DNA of 64,000 nt. Origin: Apis mellifera (Eukaryota > Arthropoda > Insecta > Hymenoptera > Apidae). A program made the position numbers and the translations under genes. A model generated the notes under the pieces. The model did no database searches. It was not told where the DNA came from and saw nothing but the letters and a program-made list of their open reading frames with translations. The DNA lies in contig NC_037639.1 in assembly GCF_003254395.2 (NCBI RefSeq), positions 3,576,501-3,640,500 of the forward strand, given 5' to 3'. Shown here one piece after another: positions 14,578 to 27,476 of this stretch (the first letter of the stretch is position 1; every line of letters begins with the position of its first letter).

Positions 14578-17500
14578 CTATATTTAAATGAAATTTAAAT
14601 TATCGTAATTTATTTCGTGATTTTTAAAGAATATAATTTATTGTACAATAATTATGGATTTATAATATTAATAGATAAAAGTATATTTTGAAAAAAATAT
14701 ATAAGAAGTTGATAACGTATAATAATATTCATTATTTATTATTTTTAATCTCTCATTTGGATGCCAAGAACAAATTTGGAAAAGGAAAAAGAAGATCTAT
14801 AAAAAATTACAATCTGAAATTATGTATTCAATGTTTGTAATATATTAATATTATTAAAATGATATTATTGATTAACACAATTGTTCAAAAAGTAATATTG
14901 TGTTAGTATTCAAATTTCTATTTGTTCAATTTTATCTTAATTTTAATTGAAAGTAAAAATTAACAAGTTTAACAAGTTAACAATAATTGCAATATTTATA
15001 CTACAAATCATTACTATATTATTACAATACAGATCTTATCGAACTTATATACGTCGTTAATATCTCTCTCTTGAGAATGTATATTTAAAGTATCGTAAAT
15101 TGAACAAGCCGTCCACTCGAAAACTTTTTAGTTCCAAGAGATTCATTGGAAATCGCGGCCATGTTGTTGGTTGCCGGAGGCAATGTTGACAATGGAGAAC
15201 ACGAGGAATTTATTCGAATTTAACGATACAGGGAATTGTTGTTGATTAAATTTGTCTACTTTCTCGATGCAGTTTTGTCGATATTTTGTTTCATGAACTT
15301 TCGAACTGTTTTGGCAGGGATTATGTAAGTGCGTTTAATTATGTAGATTGACAACAATGTTCGTAATTCAAGTTACAAGCTGCTGTAATGTATAATTTGG
15401 ATGCACAAGTATATCAATGAATAAGTTCTAAAATTGTATATCTTCATTTGATTAATAGATTTTTTCTTTCGTAATAACAATTGATAAGTTTTTCTATTTA
15501 TGCTTTTTACAATGCACTGAACTATAATTGTGTAAGCTAATAATTTCTCTTAGTTTTGCGATCTTTGCTCTACGAATGCATTTGCCACAGCATACATTTT
15601 TCAAAAATTTCATAATTTAAAAGCAAGTTTAACCCAGGCTAGGCACGAATTATGAAACATTTTCATAGAAATGCATAGTTGAATGATAATAAAACAAGTT
15701 AATTGGAACAAGAAATAATTTCAATTTATACAGAAATCGCTTATATAGGGTGATGATTCATAATACAAACGAGATTGGAAAGATTCTATATTTCATTTAA
15801 AATAAAACAAAAATATAGAATAAAAATTTTTACAATGCTTCGTTTTCGAATAAATTCAAATTCGTGTAATCATTTATCGATTTTTGTCTTTTGAAAAATT
15901 TTCAAATTTGATTAATTCATGAAGTCTCCCACGCGATTTAATTATTCTTGATATTCTTATTTCATGTCGTAGAATCTCTCTGAATTCGTGTTCGTATCAT
16001 AAGTTTTGGACCACTCTGTATATTCTTAGGTAAACATAATTATACGAATGTATTAGTGTATGCAAATTTCTTGTATTAAAATCGTTTGTCTTTGTTAAGG
16101 GGCACTGAGACCACGCCTTCGAGCATTCTCACCGTTCACTGATAATCCTTTGCATGTTCTGATATCGGATCCTCGATAGAATTTCGCGTTCTACACGTAG
16201 TGCAAAGCCGTTGCGTTTCTGCAATAATAATTTTCACCACTGATGCTTCGTGAAATGTAAACCACGCAACGATAGAGATAGGCTCGGTAGTCGGCGATTC
16301 ATTCGATGGTGGCCATGAACAATGGAAATGTGCATTGTGTGAATAGATGGCGAGATACAGAAGCTTTAGCGAGTTATCGCCTGCTTTTGTTAGTTAAGAT
16401 GCAAGCTACGTGGTCGGATTCGAGAATCATTGGATACGTGAAATTTTGTTTCTTAGAATTATAGAATTACAATTAGAAGGCCTCGAATTGAATTATTTTT
16501 AATTCAGAAAATGGAAAATTATGATTTTTTTTATTCATCATGGAAAGTAATATAGAGAAGAGAAATAAATATGAATCAATTTTGTAAAAATCACATTCTT
16601 TCTTTCATTTTTTAATTTCAATTTTGGAGATGAATTAATAAATTTATGACAATATTTAGCAGTTTGAATTTAAGGAAGAGATTAGTGTCTTAATCTTAAG
16701 AGAATTGACAATTTCTTGGAAATGCTTTCTGAATTTTAAGTTTCAATCATTTGTTTGCACAACAATATTTTTACAAATATTGGTTTATATAAATGTATTA
16801 TTATAGTACATTTTTCTATTATAAAAGAAATTATTAACTGTTTTAAGTTATAATATTGTATTTGTATGGAATGACTTAGTTTAATTGAGTAATGAGATTA
16901 TTTGATAAAGATCCAAGAGAAAAACTCTGCGAATAGATGAGCCCTGTGTTGGATTTTCCTAGCTGAATGGGAGTAGAATTTATGTAACTCGATAAAGCAG
17001 GAAATGTCATATGTTCAAAGTGACAATGCGAGAACTCCGAGAATAGAATATGAGATAGAATATAGAATTTTACCATCCTCTCTATATTTTCTTGATTTTA
17101 CACTCACGCATTTTTATTTTTCTTAAACTGATAGATGATTTATCAATAGTCAGTTATCAATATTAAAATAAAGAAAGTAAAAAGAAATATTTCTATTTTA
17201 CAGTTAATGGTATATAATAACTATATTTGATAAATTAACAAATCCATTAATTTTTTAGAAATTCGATCATGTAATTTGAAAAAACTAAAACGTGAATTTT
17301 TCCATTCCAAAGAATTAAATTTTATTTTAAAGTATTAACAAAATTAAAGTATTTTAAGAAAGATTTTAGAAAATCTTTAATGATTTTTGTTGACTGATTG
17401 ATTATAGTGATTGATTATAGTTAAATGAATTAAATTTTTTAACAGATTATCGATTTAATAGATGAAAAAAATTTATCAAATTAAGTATTAAAATAAAATA

Positions 17501-19084
17501 ATATATATAATTAAACTAAAACTTATTGAAACTTTGAGAGCATCTTCAAGCTAAGTAATAAATTCCTCGATAATTCAATAAAACGCAAGAGGATAGAGAC
17601 TCGTCAATAATGAACGCTATTATTTTTTCTTTAACGATATTTTTCTTTAATACTATCAATAATACATTTATACAGTAGCGTAACTGATAATAGCGTACCA
17701 CTAACACCGGCACAAAACTTTAAACCAAATTTCGTGGCGAAGACAGTTTCACAGTGGAACCCTGACGCGAACTTCCCTAGGATTCAGAATTAGGTCTCAC
17801 GACAGTCAATTTACTACTAGTCTGTAGTTTGTACCAACTATAGTAGCTCGATAGACAGGATAACAGGAATAGTATATTCGAGTTAAGCTGGCGAAACAGC
17901 GTGACTCGTGGATCATCAGCTTATGAATGCAATTTCATCAAGCACCACGTGTCAACCTACACGTGTATACGCGTCGATGGACCAATTAACGTTTGTATTT
18001 ACCAAGGTCGTCATTCATAATGAACATCTTCCGTCCTAATCATCCGTATTAATAGAATTACGCGTATCGAATATGGATTAATTGAGACAATCGATAGTAA
18101 GATACAATTGGAGAATGTATCTCTCACAAGATCTGATATTTCTTATATTCCTAATTATTTCAGTTTCAATATATAATTTTAATTCTTTAAGCATTTAAGC
18201 AGACAAAGGAGGTTATTATATCTTTGTACTATTTGAAGATGAATGAGTATCTTTTCAAGAAATTGTTTGGTATAGTTATTATTTGTATGTATATTTATAG
18301 ATAATATTATCTGAATTTATGTTTGAAGTTCAAACAACCAAACAATACAATTATTCATGCATTAAGTAATATTACTATATGACAGTTTTATATTAAAAAG
18401 TTGCATTATAATTTTTTCAAAAATGCTGAATGTATCCTAATTACTTATTTTTTATTGCATTCTTTGGCGTAGTGATTGTGGAAAAATACAGTATACAAAA
18501 AAGTCTTAAGAAATTCTTATTCAAATAAACATGTAAATCACAACACAAACAATGTAACAAAAATTATAATGATAAAAATATCAATCTCTTCATTCATGTA
18601 CATTAGAAATTTCTCTCTTTTCTTTCCTGAGCAAATATTATCCACTTTAAAGGTTACGAATCTTTTTCTTTTCATCATCCTGTAGAAATATTATAACTGC
18701 GACCAAAAGGTCGTAATTTTATATACCTTTAAAGATTTTAATAGAAGATACCAAGGGATTAGCCTTTATTTTAATTTATCTCCTGTATCAAGTTACTTTT
18801 ATTAGAGACAGAATTTATGGCACTGCTATTTAATTAAACGAGAAACGGATAACACGGATGCTTTGTCGTATTTTTTAAAGTATCGTGTATTATTATAGTC
18901 CTCGTTCCATCAGACAGGAACTGGTAAGTTTACGAGGCGTTTGTCCACGATAATCAGGTGCACGTGATCCGCTGCATTCTACGCTTGCTCGAGCATGCAT
19001 ATGCGTGCAGGCGCGTATGTAATGCCCACGCGTGAAAATTACGTGGGCGAGCTGACGTTCTCGTAGAAAGAGACAACATGCCAT

Positions 19085-19126
19085 TCTCTCTCCTATTCTC
19101 TCTTTCTCTCTCTTTCTCTCACTCTT
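19085..19126 (+). repeat. CT-rich simple repeat
   Basis: Imperfect (CT)n/(TTTCTC)n sequence of about 40 nt in a GC-richer island. Confidence 0.85.
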
Positions 19127-19619
19127 CGACGAGAAGTATGGTTGTTAACTCGAACCAATATTAACGACTTCTTTTTAATGTGAAAAAATATACGCTTCCT
19201 TTGCTACTTTTTCTGTATCACCAATCTATTTTCTCTCTTTTCTTTTTTTTTCCTGTTGCTATAAAAAAATTTTCTTCTTTTTTCTAAGTAATGTGACAAA
19301 TATGAAAATAAAATGGAAAATTTTGATAGAAATGTATTTAAGAACAATTTTCCTCATAAATGTCGGATTTGAATAATCTTTTTTGTCATAAAATGGTAAT
19401 AACTATTATGCGATGAACAAAAATATCAATATTAAAAGATCTCTTCTTCGTATCATTTAAAATAATATAATTATCAATCGTGTTATCATTAATTTCAGAC
19501 AACGCAATTTTTCAAAATTTTTAAACCAAATTCTACAACCAAGTTTCCAACGATCCATAAATTCCATCATATCCGCCATTATTCCACACTACTCTCGATC
19601 TCCGTTTATTTTTATTCGA

Positions 19620-20170
19620 ACAATCCTTTCACTTGTAGACCACGATCTACGCGGTCTGTACATAGAATATCGCACGTGCGAATATTCGGAAGAGCACGAT
19701 CGTGTTTTCATTCGCGGGGAGCGCCATTCATGCCGGTGGTTCCCTCAGGCAGCTTCGAGAAGAACGTTGACGGCGAAGCTGCGAAAAAGAGACCAACCAG
19801 CCATTCACGTTGACACCCGTTAACACACATATTTCGTCAAAGGGTGTAGCGCTTCGTCTAACCAGTCTGTAAGCGACGTCCCCCTTCTATTTATCATCTC
19901 TCTCTTCTTCCATCCTTATTTATCACATCCTCTTTCTCCTTCCCCCACACTCGTCTCCGGTGCTGCCCCTCTCTCGCTCTTCCTCTCAGGTTTCCTTGTT
20001 CCCTCGGCACACACTTCCAGCGAACACTTTTTCAACACCCCTCGCCAAGTCATTTTCATTAATCTAAATCGACGTTGACAACGTTCGTTTGAATGAAAAG
20101 CGGATCTTTTCCAGCCTCCCTTTGTGGCTAACTATTAAAAGGCTCATCCACCGTCTGGTTCACCAAGGAG
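19620..20170. other. GC-rich intronic island with a pyrimidine-rich core
   Basis: One of the most GC-rich stretches of the window. It contains a 10-bp palindrome, cgcacgtgcg (19671-19680, with a CACGTG E-box core). A long CT-rich tract around 19880-19989 ends in ctcttcctctcag, a good-looking 3' splice-site sequence. No donor or open frame follows convincingly. It could be an enhancer, a non-coding exon, or simply a compositional island. Confidence 0.4.
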
Positions 20171-21371
20171 ATACGTGTGTTTGTGAATATGGTCGCGGGC
20201 GGAATTATTATGGACGATTATTTATTATGTTTCGATGTGATATTGATTGTAGATGTAGGGGATGATGATTATTTCGAGATGGATATTTTTCCAGTGGCAT
20301 TTTTATCGATGTATATTCTAGTTTTTGAATAATTTAATTGGTTTCGTTGTGATATCTTTTTTTTTTTTTTGAATCGTTGTACAAATATGTTTGAATATTA
20401 TTATTATTGAAATTTACGAAATGTTATTTTTCCATTCATCGAATCGAAAACTATTATTCAACGATATAAATGAATTGAGAAAATGTGTATTCAAGGATTA
20501 TTTAAATTTTATTTCATTATTGTTTCAAACTTAAAAATCGTGTTGATATTTTCATTTTAATATGTAATAATTTTAATATGTTAATAATTTTAAGGAAATT
20601 GGATGGTTTTGAGTATTTTCACATAATATTATATTCTATGTGGAATATAATATTGAATTTTTAGATAATTTCATAACAAAATTGAAAAATTAAAAAATAT
20701 TTTTATAAAAGATATTCTAGATAAAAAATAAAATATATTCAAAGAAAATATACTCAAACAAGTATATTGTTTTCTTCCAACATTTTAACAATTTAGAACC
20801 TATTAAACTATAAATCTATTATATTATATATAAATCAATCAATCAAAATATTCACGTATCCTTATCACTCTTATTTTTCTATTACAAAATAACTTCCATT
20901 GAAGTCCAAAGATAAGGTATTATTCAAATATTGGTATCTAAAAAAAATTTTATCGATGTTTTCAATCTTATAACTTCGGAATAACAATTTTCTTGTCTCA
21001 TATCAAAATCTATCTTCATCCATTTATCAATGGTAGAACACGCTTATTGTCTGTTACATGATTTCTTAATTCGCGTATCATTTGTTATCGTTGGATTCGA
21101 TAACGTATATAAATCACTCTTTGAAATATTCTTTGAAAAATACACTGTTCTACTTTCTATATTATTCGCAGTTCATCAATTATAAGAATTCTCTTTTGAA
21201 CAATATTGAAATTGAAATATGGTGTTATTGTAGAAGTTCTTCCTCTTCATAGGTCCATCGAAGGTTTTGGGAGTGCTTTGAATCGAACTAATCTCGAGAG
21301 AAGGATCGTTTAGAGTGACCTAGAATTAATCGATCGTATCATTTTTATTTATAGCTACACTTTTACCTTGA

Positions 21372-21743
21372 TGGAAAATAAGACTAGCTTGTCATCGTGT
21401 GTATATTCAGAATGCATGGATCTTGCGAAATATGATAAAATTTGGAAAAACGATGCTTGTCAATGAGACACACATAGTTCAGTTTCTCAATATTCTCAAT
21501 ATGATCGAATTTAAGTTTGAAATTTTGAATTTGAAACGATCAAAGTTAATATTTGATATCTTGAGGAAAGAAATAAAGAAAATTGTAAAGATGAAAAATT
21601 TAAAAAGTATAAATGATATAATTAAAGAATTTAAAAGTATTAAAAATTATGTAATAAATGTAGTATATTATAATAATTATCTAATATCTAGTAATAACAC
21701 TGATGTGATAGATGATATGCAGTCATTTTTTGATGTTAATTAA
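21372..21743 (+). other. Unrecognised AT-rich open frame, 123 codons
   Basis: The frame is open from 21372 to the TAA at 21743, although about three quarters of the bases are A or T and TAA should be frequent. The first ATG after the frame opens is at 21432 (ATGATAAAA), leaving 103 codons. The translation is Lys-, Ile- and Asn-rich with no domain I recognise. A rough estimate from composition makes such a frame somewhat unusual but not impossible by chance in 64 kb. Confidence 0.1.
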
Positions 21744-23480
21744 AGATTTTTTCTAAAATTTTTGTAAAATATTAGTTAAAAAGTATCATTATAGAATTAG
21801 AATTTTTAATTTAACATACCTGAGAAATTTTACTTTTAAATATGTCGTTTCTCATTTAGATTATTACTGAAAATATTTTTTAAAAATTAATCCAATAAAA
21901 TAATGGATAATAAAAAATGTAAAGAATGCAAAACACTATAAAAGATTAAATATTTTCAATTGCATATTATTGTAAAATGATATAAAAGATCTATTTTTAT
22001 TAAATTCGAAAGTTTCTAAGTCCTTCAATATTAAATATATGGACAAAATATTCTTAATTTTATAAGCATAGTTGAATCTCATAAATTAACTTCTAAAAAC
22101 AATCTTATAGAATATTTTGTCTTCTTGAATTAATATTTCATCCGTCAATTAACTTGTAAAGTAGTTGTTTTTTTTAAAATTCATCGTATATTATGATGGA
22201 AATAGATATAAAAATTGATAAATTATAAGCTATTTAATAGTAAACTATACATTTTAAAAATATAAAATTTAATTAACTGTGATATATTTGAAATTTGAAA
22301 TTTACAAATTGAAATTTATATTATTAGTTTTAAAATTTCATATTACAAATTATCATGTTTTTGTTACATAAAAAAATATAAAATTTTTAAATTATTAAAA
22401 AAAATAATTACAAATGTATATACAAATGTACATATTACAAATTTTAAATTGTAATGAAAATTGTGATGCTATGACTTTAGAAATAAAATATAACAAAAAA
22501 TTAATATCATTTAAAATATTTTATTTTAAAACATTTTAAAAATTCTTATTCTAAAATTTCCTAATTAGAATAATTATACAATAAATATTCTTTTCACTTG
22601 ACAGAATAAATATAAGAGCGAAAAAATAAAAGCACACGCTTATACAAATTACACCAATTCCTTTATTCTTTGAAATCGATCAAAAATCGAGAAAATAGAA
22701 GGATTTACATTTGACTTGTTCTTGATATTTGCCAACGACAACAATCGAGATCGTGGCACGTGTTCTGCTCATAATATTACAAAGGTGATTAATCAGCACA
22801 ATGCTATATGTCGGTGCTATATAAACTCCAGTTCAACATTAGATCAATAGCACATAATACATTTGCTTAATCTGATTAACGATGACATTGATTTCGTTCA
22901 AACGATGAAGATTCACTTTAATGCCGGCTTAATCTTTTTGTGAAAAGAAGTATCTATAAATAACGAAAAGAATAGCTAAATTTACTTTTAGTTCATGCAA
23001 TAAATTTGTTTATTTTACATATAGAGGAACGATAAAGAATCTTTATGATCAAGAAACCACATGTATTATTCTTAAGTAATATTTTTAAATTAAATTTAAT
23101 TTAATAATAATAAAAATTAATTTAATAATATAAAACATATGTTTTATACGTAAAGATTAATTTAGGCGAATAAATAGAATAAATTCTAAAGTTTTTCAAT
23201 GTTGTTTCTTTAAAATTTTTAAATATGAAATTATTTGGAATTTTTATTTATATAACATAACATCTTTATTACTTTTTTCATATGGAAGTATATATTTTTT
23301 TATGTTTTTATATCATTTATTTATAATAATTTTTTATGAGAAAGATATTTAAGTTCATTAAAAATTGGATCATTTATATGATCATTACATATATTCATTT
23401 ATGTATCATTATATATTCTATGAAGTATTAAAAATATAAAAAGTTCTTATTCCATATAATGTTAGTTTCGACAAACAATA

Positions 23481-23927
23481 TTATTTATTTAAGTTTAAAC
23501 ATAGTTGAAAATTCACGTAGTTTGAGAGAATTATCAGAAAAGTGACCGTATAAGTATTATGAAAAAAAAAAAATTTGTAGAGCGATTGATAGGATGAAAG
23601 TTCCGAAAGTTTCGACAGTTTTGCACGAAAGTTTGAAAACTCCAGTAGTAGCGAAAGCGCCAGAATGTCAATGTGGTTCGAGAAGCGAATCAAGAGAAAT
23701 CGATATATTGATGTGAAAACTAGATGGAACAAAATAAAATAAAAAATAAAGAATGAGAAAGAATTAAATTTGTGCGAATATGACACTTTCAATGATTTTA
23801 TTTTTACTATTTCTTGAAAAGTATATAATATTTTCAATTTTCTGTATAGAAAAAAAGAAAATAAAGCGAATAACATATACGACACACAATAATGAATTCT
23901 TTGATAAATATTTTTATTATATTTCAT
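23481..23927 (-). other. Unrecognised ATG-started open frame, 148 codons, hydrophobic
   Basis: On the minus strand an ATG at 23927-23925 opens 148 codons ending at 23481. The product would be Phe-, Leu-, Ser- and Tyr-rich, with several hydrophobic runs (about residues 15-26, 57-72 and 130-140). In outline it looks like a fragment of a multi-membrane-spanning protein. I do not recognise a receptor or transporter signature. The plus strand here is purine-rich, so the minus strand is pyrimidine-rich, which removes many stops and favours F/L/S codons. This is probably the explanation. Confidence 0.12.
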
Positions 23928-24399
23928 TATCAAATAAAAATTGGATAATAGATTAATGTAAAAATTATAATAGTTTCAAAATTTTTAAATTTTAAAAATA
24001 AATTCAATATTGTTTATTCATCTTCTATTTTTAATAAATTTTTCTAAAATATATATATATATATTACAAGAAAAGATGAAAGTAAATAAGAACAAGTGAA
24101 ATATCATCGACAATGAAGATGCACAAATATTTGAAGTATTTGAATATAAATTAAAAATAATTTTTGAAAAAGAAGTATTTAAAATTCACTATATTTTTTA
24201 TTGAAAAATCTTCTTTTTTTTAGAAAGAAATCTTTGTACATATTTTATATTTTATTTAAATATTATACATATCATACACATCTTATATTTTTCTTAATTT
24301 TCTTTATAATTTTCTTAATTTAAACGAAATATCAATAAATTCTCTTCGATATCAATGAATTCGTTCATCGAAAGTATCCCTGATTTCTTTACAAACTCG

Positions 24400-24840
24400 C
24401 AATATTCACATTCGTCCCAGTTGCAGTGACATTGAGTTCTCGGACACATGTTTTAACCAAGTTCGAAATCCGGGCACGGTGGCAGGACCGAATGCGAAAT
24501 GCAACAGGATTGTGTCTACAGGGAGAATAATGGCTATAGCCAGAATCGAATTCGGCGCACGTGCATCCATTAAAGACAGACCGAAATATTGCGGGGTTAC
24601 GACAAATGCACTTGTTCGTGAACTAACCCCTTGCTACGTCCAACAACACCCAGGATTCAATACTCCCTCTCACTTTTTTCCCTCCTACTTTCCTTTCTTT
24701 CACCATCTCCATCGCTATTTCCTCCTCCCTGCTCTTTATCAGACTTTTTTTTTTGTTTTCCATGGCACATTCAGAGCCCCTCCGTTGTGTCTCGATATGC
24801 TCGCTTGATCGTAACCATTGACGTAACGTTTTGTGTGTGA
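24400..24840. other. GC-richer intronic island with pyrimidine tract
   Basis: The left half is mixed-composition. The right half (about 24660-24770) is C/T-rich on the plus strand and keeps two frames open without an ATG start. No homology is recognised. Confidence 0.4.
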
Positions 24841-25488
24841 GAATTACTCGCTTTTTATTCTTTTCTTTTCTATATTTTAAGCGAAATGTAGCCCGTTTTT
24901 ATAATTAGGTATGTATAATCTAGAGAATACATTTAAACGAAGGATATTGAATGCATGAGCAGTTTGTGAAATATTCTGAAAAGTTTTTCGATAATATTAT
25001 ATGATTTACTATATTTCAAGACATTTAATTTAATTTGTGATTGTATTGTAGAAAGATATCGAAATGAATTTCTAGGAAAGTGCGTATAAATAGTAAGAGA
25101 AGATATCTTTTTGGAGATTCATATAAAAAAACTCTTAATATTTATTATTGTAATTAATTAAATAATAATATAGAATATTAAAAAATATATAAACATAAAT
25201 AGAAAAGGTATATTTGTAAAAAGAGTTTAAATCGGAAAAATATTACTAAAAAATAAAATTAAAATTTGTGAATATTATTAAAATTCTTTCATTTCTAGAA
25301 TAGAATAGAATATCGTTTTTATCTATTTTAAGTTTAATATCAAAAACATTATAAAATCATGTAAAAACTACTTTAAATTATGATACATAAAACACACTAG
25401 CTTCTACCGCAAAATCTAATTATTCCAACGTAAAAGAAAAGAGTCGACGCTAATGAACTAGCACTACGAGCTATTTAGAACCTACGAT

Positions 25489-25506
25489 AAAAAAAAAAAA
25501 AAAAAA
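25489..25506 (+). repeat. Poly(A) run (18 A)
   Basis: Uninterrupted run of 18 A, followed by caaagaaat. Simple tract. Confidence 0.9.
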
Positions 25507-25905
25507 CAAAGAAATATCAAAGAATAATAACATATAAAATTAGAAACAAAATATTTATTTTTTTAAATTAAATTATTAAAACTTGTTCTATTTTATTGTT
25601 TTTTTTTTAAATAGATACACTTTAATTTTATAATTTTCAAAGATATAATTATTTTTCAATCTTTAGAAATTGTATTTATTTTCAATAATAAATATTATTA
25701 TAGTTGGAAAACTAATTATAAAGCTATGTTATTATAATTTTTAAATATTCTAGAATTAGATATATTTTCCATTTTCTAGTGCTAAATTAAATTTTCAATT
25801 ATGTAGTAATAAACTTGTAATATTCATGAATAATAAATATTTACGGATGTGAAAAAATGAAAAATGAAAAGAATGGAGAGTGAAGATTTGCTTAATGCTT
25901 ATATA

Positions 25906-25925
25906 TTTGTTTTGTTTTGTTTTGT
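25906..25925 (+). repeat. Pentanucleotide repeat (TTTGT)x4
   Basis: Four exact copies of TTTGT in tandem. Confidence 0.9.
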
Positions 25926-26700
25926 AAAATATATTCCTGAATAAATTTAAATAAACATACATATTTTGTACATAAAGAATATAATATTTTCTATGATATA
26001 TTTTCCATATTTTCAGAATAAAATTTTAAAAAATAAATATAAAAATTTTTTATCAAAGTTAAAACTAATCATTTGTAATTATTTAATTATAAACTATTTT
26101 GATAAAAACTTAAAAAAGTCTAGAATCATTGATTCTATAATTTAATTAACATAGATTGTAATGTTAACATTGCAAACAAAGAAAAATATTTTATTATAAT
26201 ATTATTGAAATATTGCAATTAGTTAATTTAAAATAAACTTTGATACTAAGAAATATTGTAGGATTGTTAAATTGTATTATTTTACATACTTTTATATTTT
26301 TATTTTTTCATTTATTGTTGTATTCAAAAATAAATATCTTTTTCATATATTTAAAAGAAGATTTATGAAATTCAATAAAGAAAAATCACATTCTTTTATT
26401 TTATTTTAATTTTAACAAATAATTAACAATTAACAAGTTTTATAAAATAATATTATTATTTAGTATAAAATATTGAAAGTTATGCATATTTAAAAATAAT
26501 ATTTATATTATTTCGTTATTCAAAAATTATTATCAAAAATATTAATATTATACAACAATAATATTATTATTAAAATAAATAACATTATTTAAAAACTATT
26601 TCTATAATATTATTTCTATATATATAATATTTTTATAATATATTCTTATTTCTATAATATACAATTATGTTCAAATATCGCGGCAATAGAAGCGATTCCT

Positions 26701-26750
26701 TCGGATCCTTTCGTGTAAACTCGGATACTTTCGTGTAGACTCGGAAGCGC
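26701..26750 (+). repeat. 20-nt tandem repeat, about 2.5 copies, GC-rich
   Basis: Unit 1 is tcggatcctttcgtgtaaac (26701-26720) and unit 2 is tcggatactttcgtgtagac (26721-26740), 18 of 20 identical. A partial third unit starts tcgga at 26741. The repeat is followed by a CpG-dense stretch (gcgcgcgcagcaaacggcgc, then gcgaatgcgcgcgaa). Sharp GC-rich boundaries inside very AT-rich DNA are unusual here. Confidence 0.85.
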
Positions 26751-27186
26751 GCGCAGCAAACGGCGCAGAAGCGAATGCGCGCGAATAGTGTATTACAAGC
26801 TGAGAGTGATGTGTCATCGTGCGTTATTTTTGGTGTATTATTTGTGTTATTTTCCTTTCTGAGGACACGTACGAAGCTCCAAACTACTTATTTTCATCAT
26901 ATATACATCATACATCGTATGTATCTTATAATTTCTTATTTAATTCTTGTTTATTTCTCATTTAATAATCACATAATTTTTCTACTTCAATATTCGTTCA
27001 TAACGATACGAAATACGTCTCAATTGCAAATAAGTAGTCTCTTTTATATTTATAAAGTAATTAATTGATCATAAATCAAGTATTGAGCAATATTTTATAT
27101 TTTATTTTAAGAACAATTGTTATAAAGCAATATTTGTTATATTTTACTTGGTTATCTCAATCATTTCATCATGTTAAAGACTAATG

Positions 27187-27224
27187 ACGCATGCGTAATG
27201 GCGGTTCTCTATTTTATGGCGGTT
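27187..27224 (+). promoter_or_regulatory. NRF1-like palindrome with two ATGGCGGTT motifs
   Basis: ACGCATGCGT (27187-27196) is a perfect 10-bp palindrome resembling the NRF1/Ewg site. It is followed immediately by ATGGCGGTT (27198-27206) and again by ATGGCGGTT (27216-27224), 18 nt apart. The GCCAT core on the other strand resembles YY1/Pho sites. Such combinations occur in promoters of ubiquitously expressed genes. No downstream gene is evident on either strand, so promoter function is a guess. Confidence 0.3.
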
Positions 27225-27317
27225 AATAAATATGATTGCATCATGATCTTTGTCCAAGAAAGATTTTTTCATATATTCTATTTTTCCGTTGCATATTTAG
27301 TATTAACGTTATCGTCA

Positions 27318-27415
27318 ATATACATAATATATATAATATATATACATATACATATACATACATATATATATATATATATAGATATATAGATATACATATA
27401 TATACACACATATAC

Positions 27416-27476
<61 letters not shown>
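27318..27476 (+). repeat. (TA)n/(CATA)n/(CA)n microsatellite
   Basis: About 160 nt of nearly pure alternating purine-pyrimidine sequence: TA and CATA units, a GATA interruption at 27381-27391, a long TA block to about 27464, and a terminal (CA)n. The Tyr/Ile-rich open frames on both strands here are artefacts of the repeat. The length is likely to vary among individuals. Confidence 0.95.

Noticed and set aside
18921..18929. Perfect CTG|GTAAGT donor, a candidate end of the signal-peptide exon
   Set aside because: The nearest upstream ATG frames hit stops before the donor and encode no hydrophobic leader.
24479..24808. 109-codon plus-strand frame
   Set aside because: It starts at GTG, and its second half is a pyrimidine tract that gives F/P/L/S-rich translation. 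No support for an exon.
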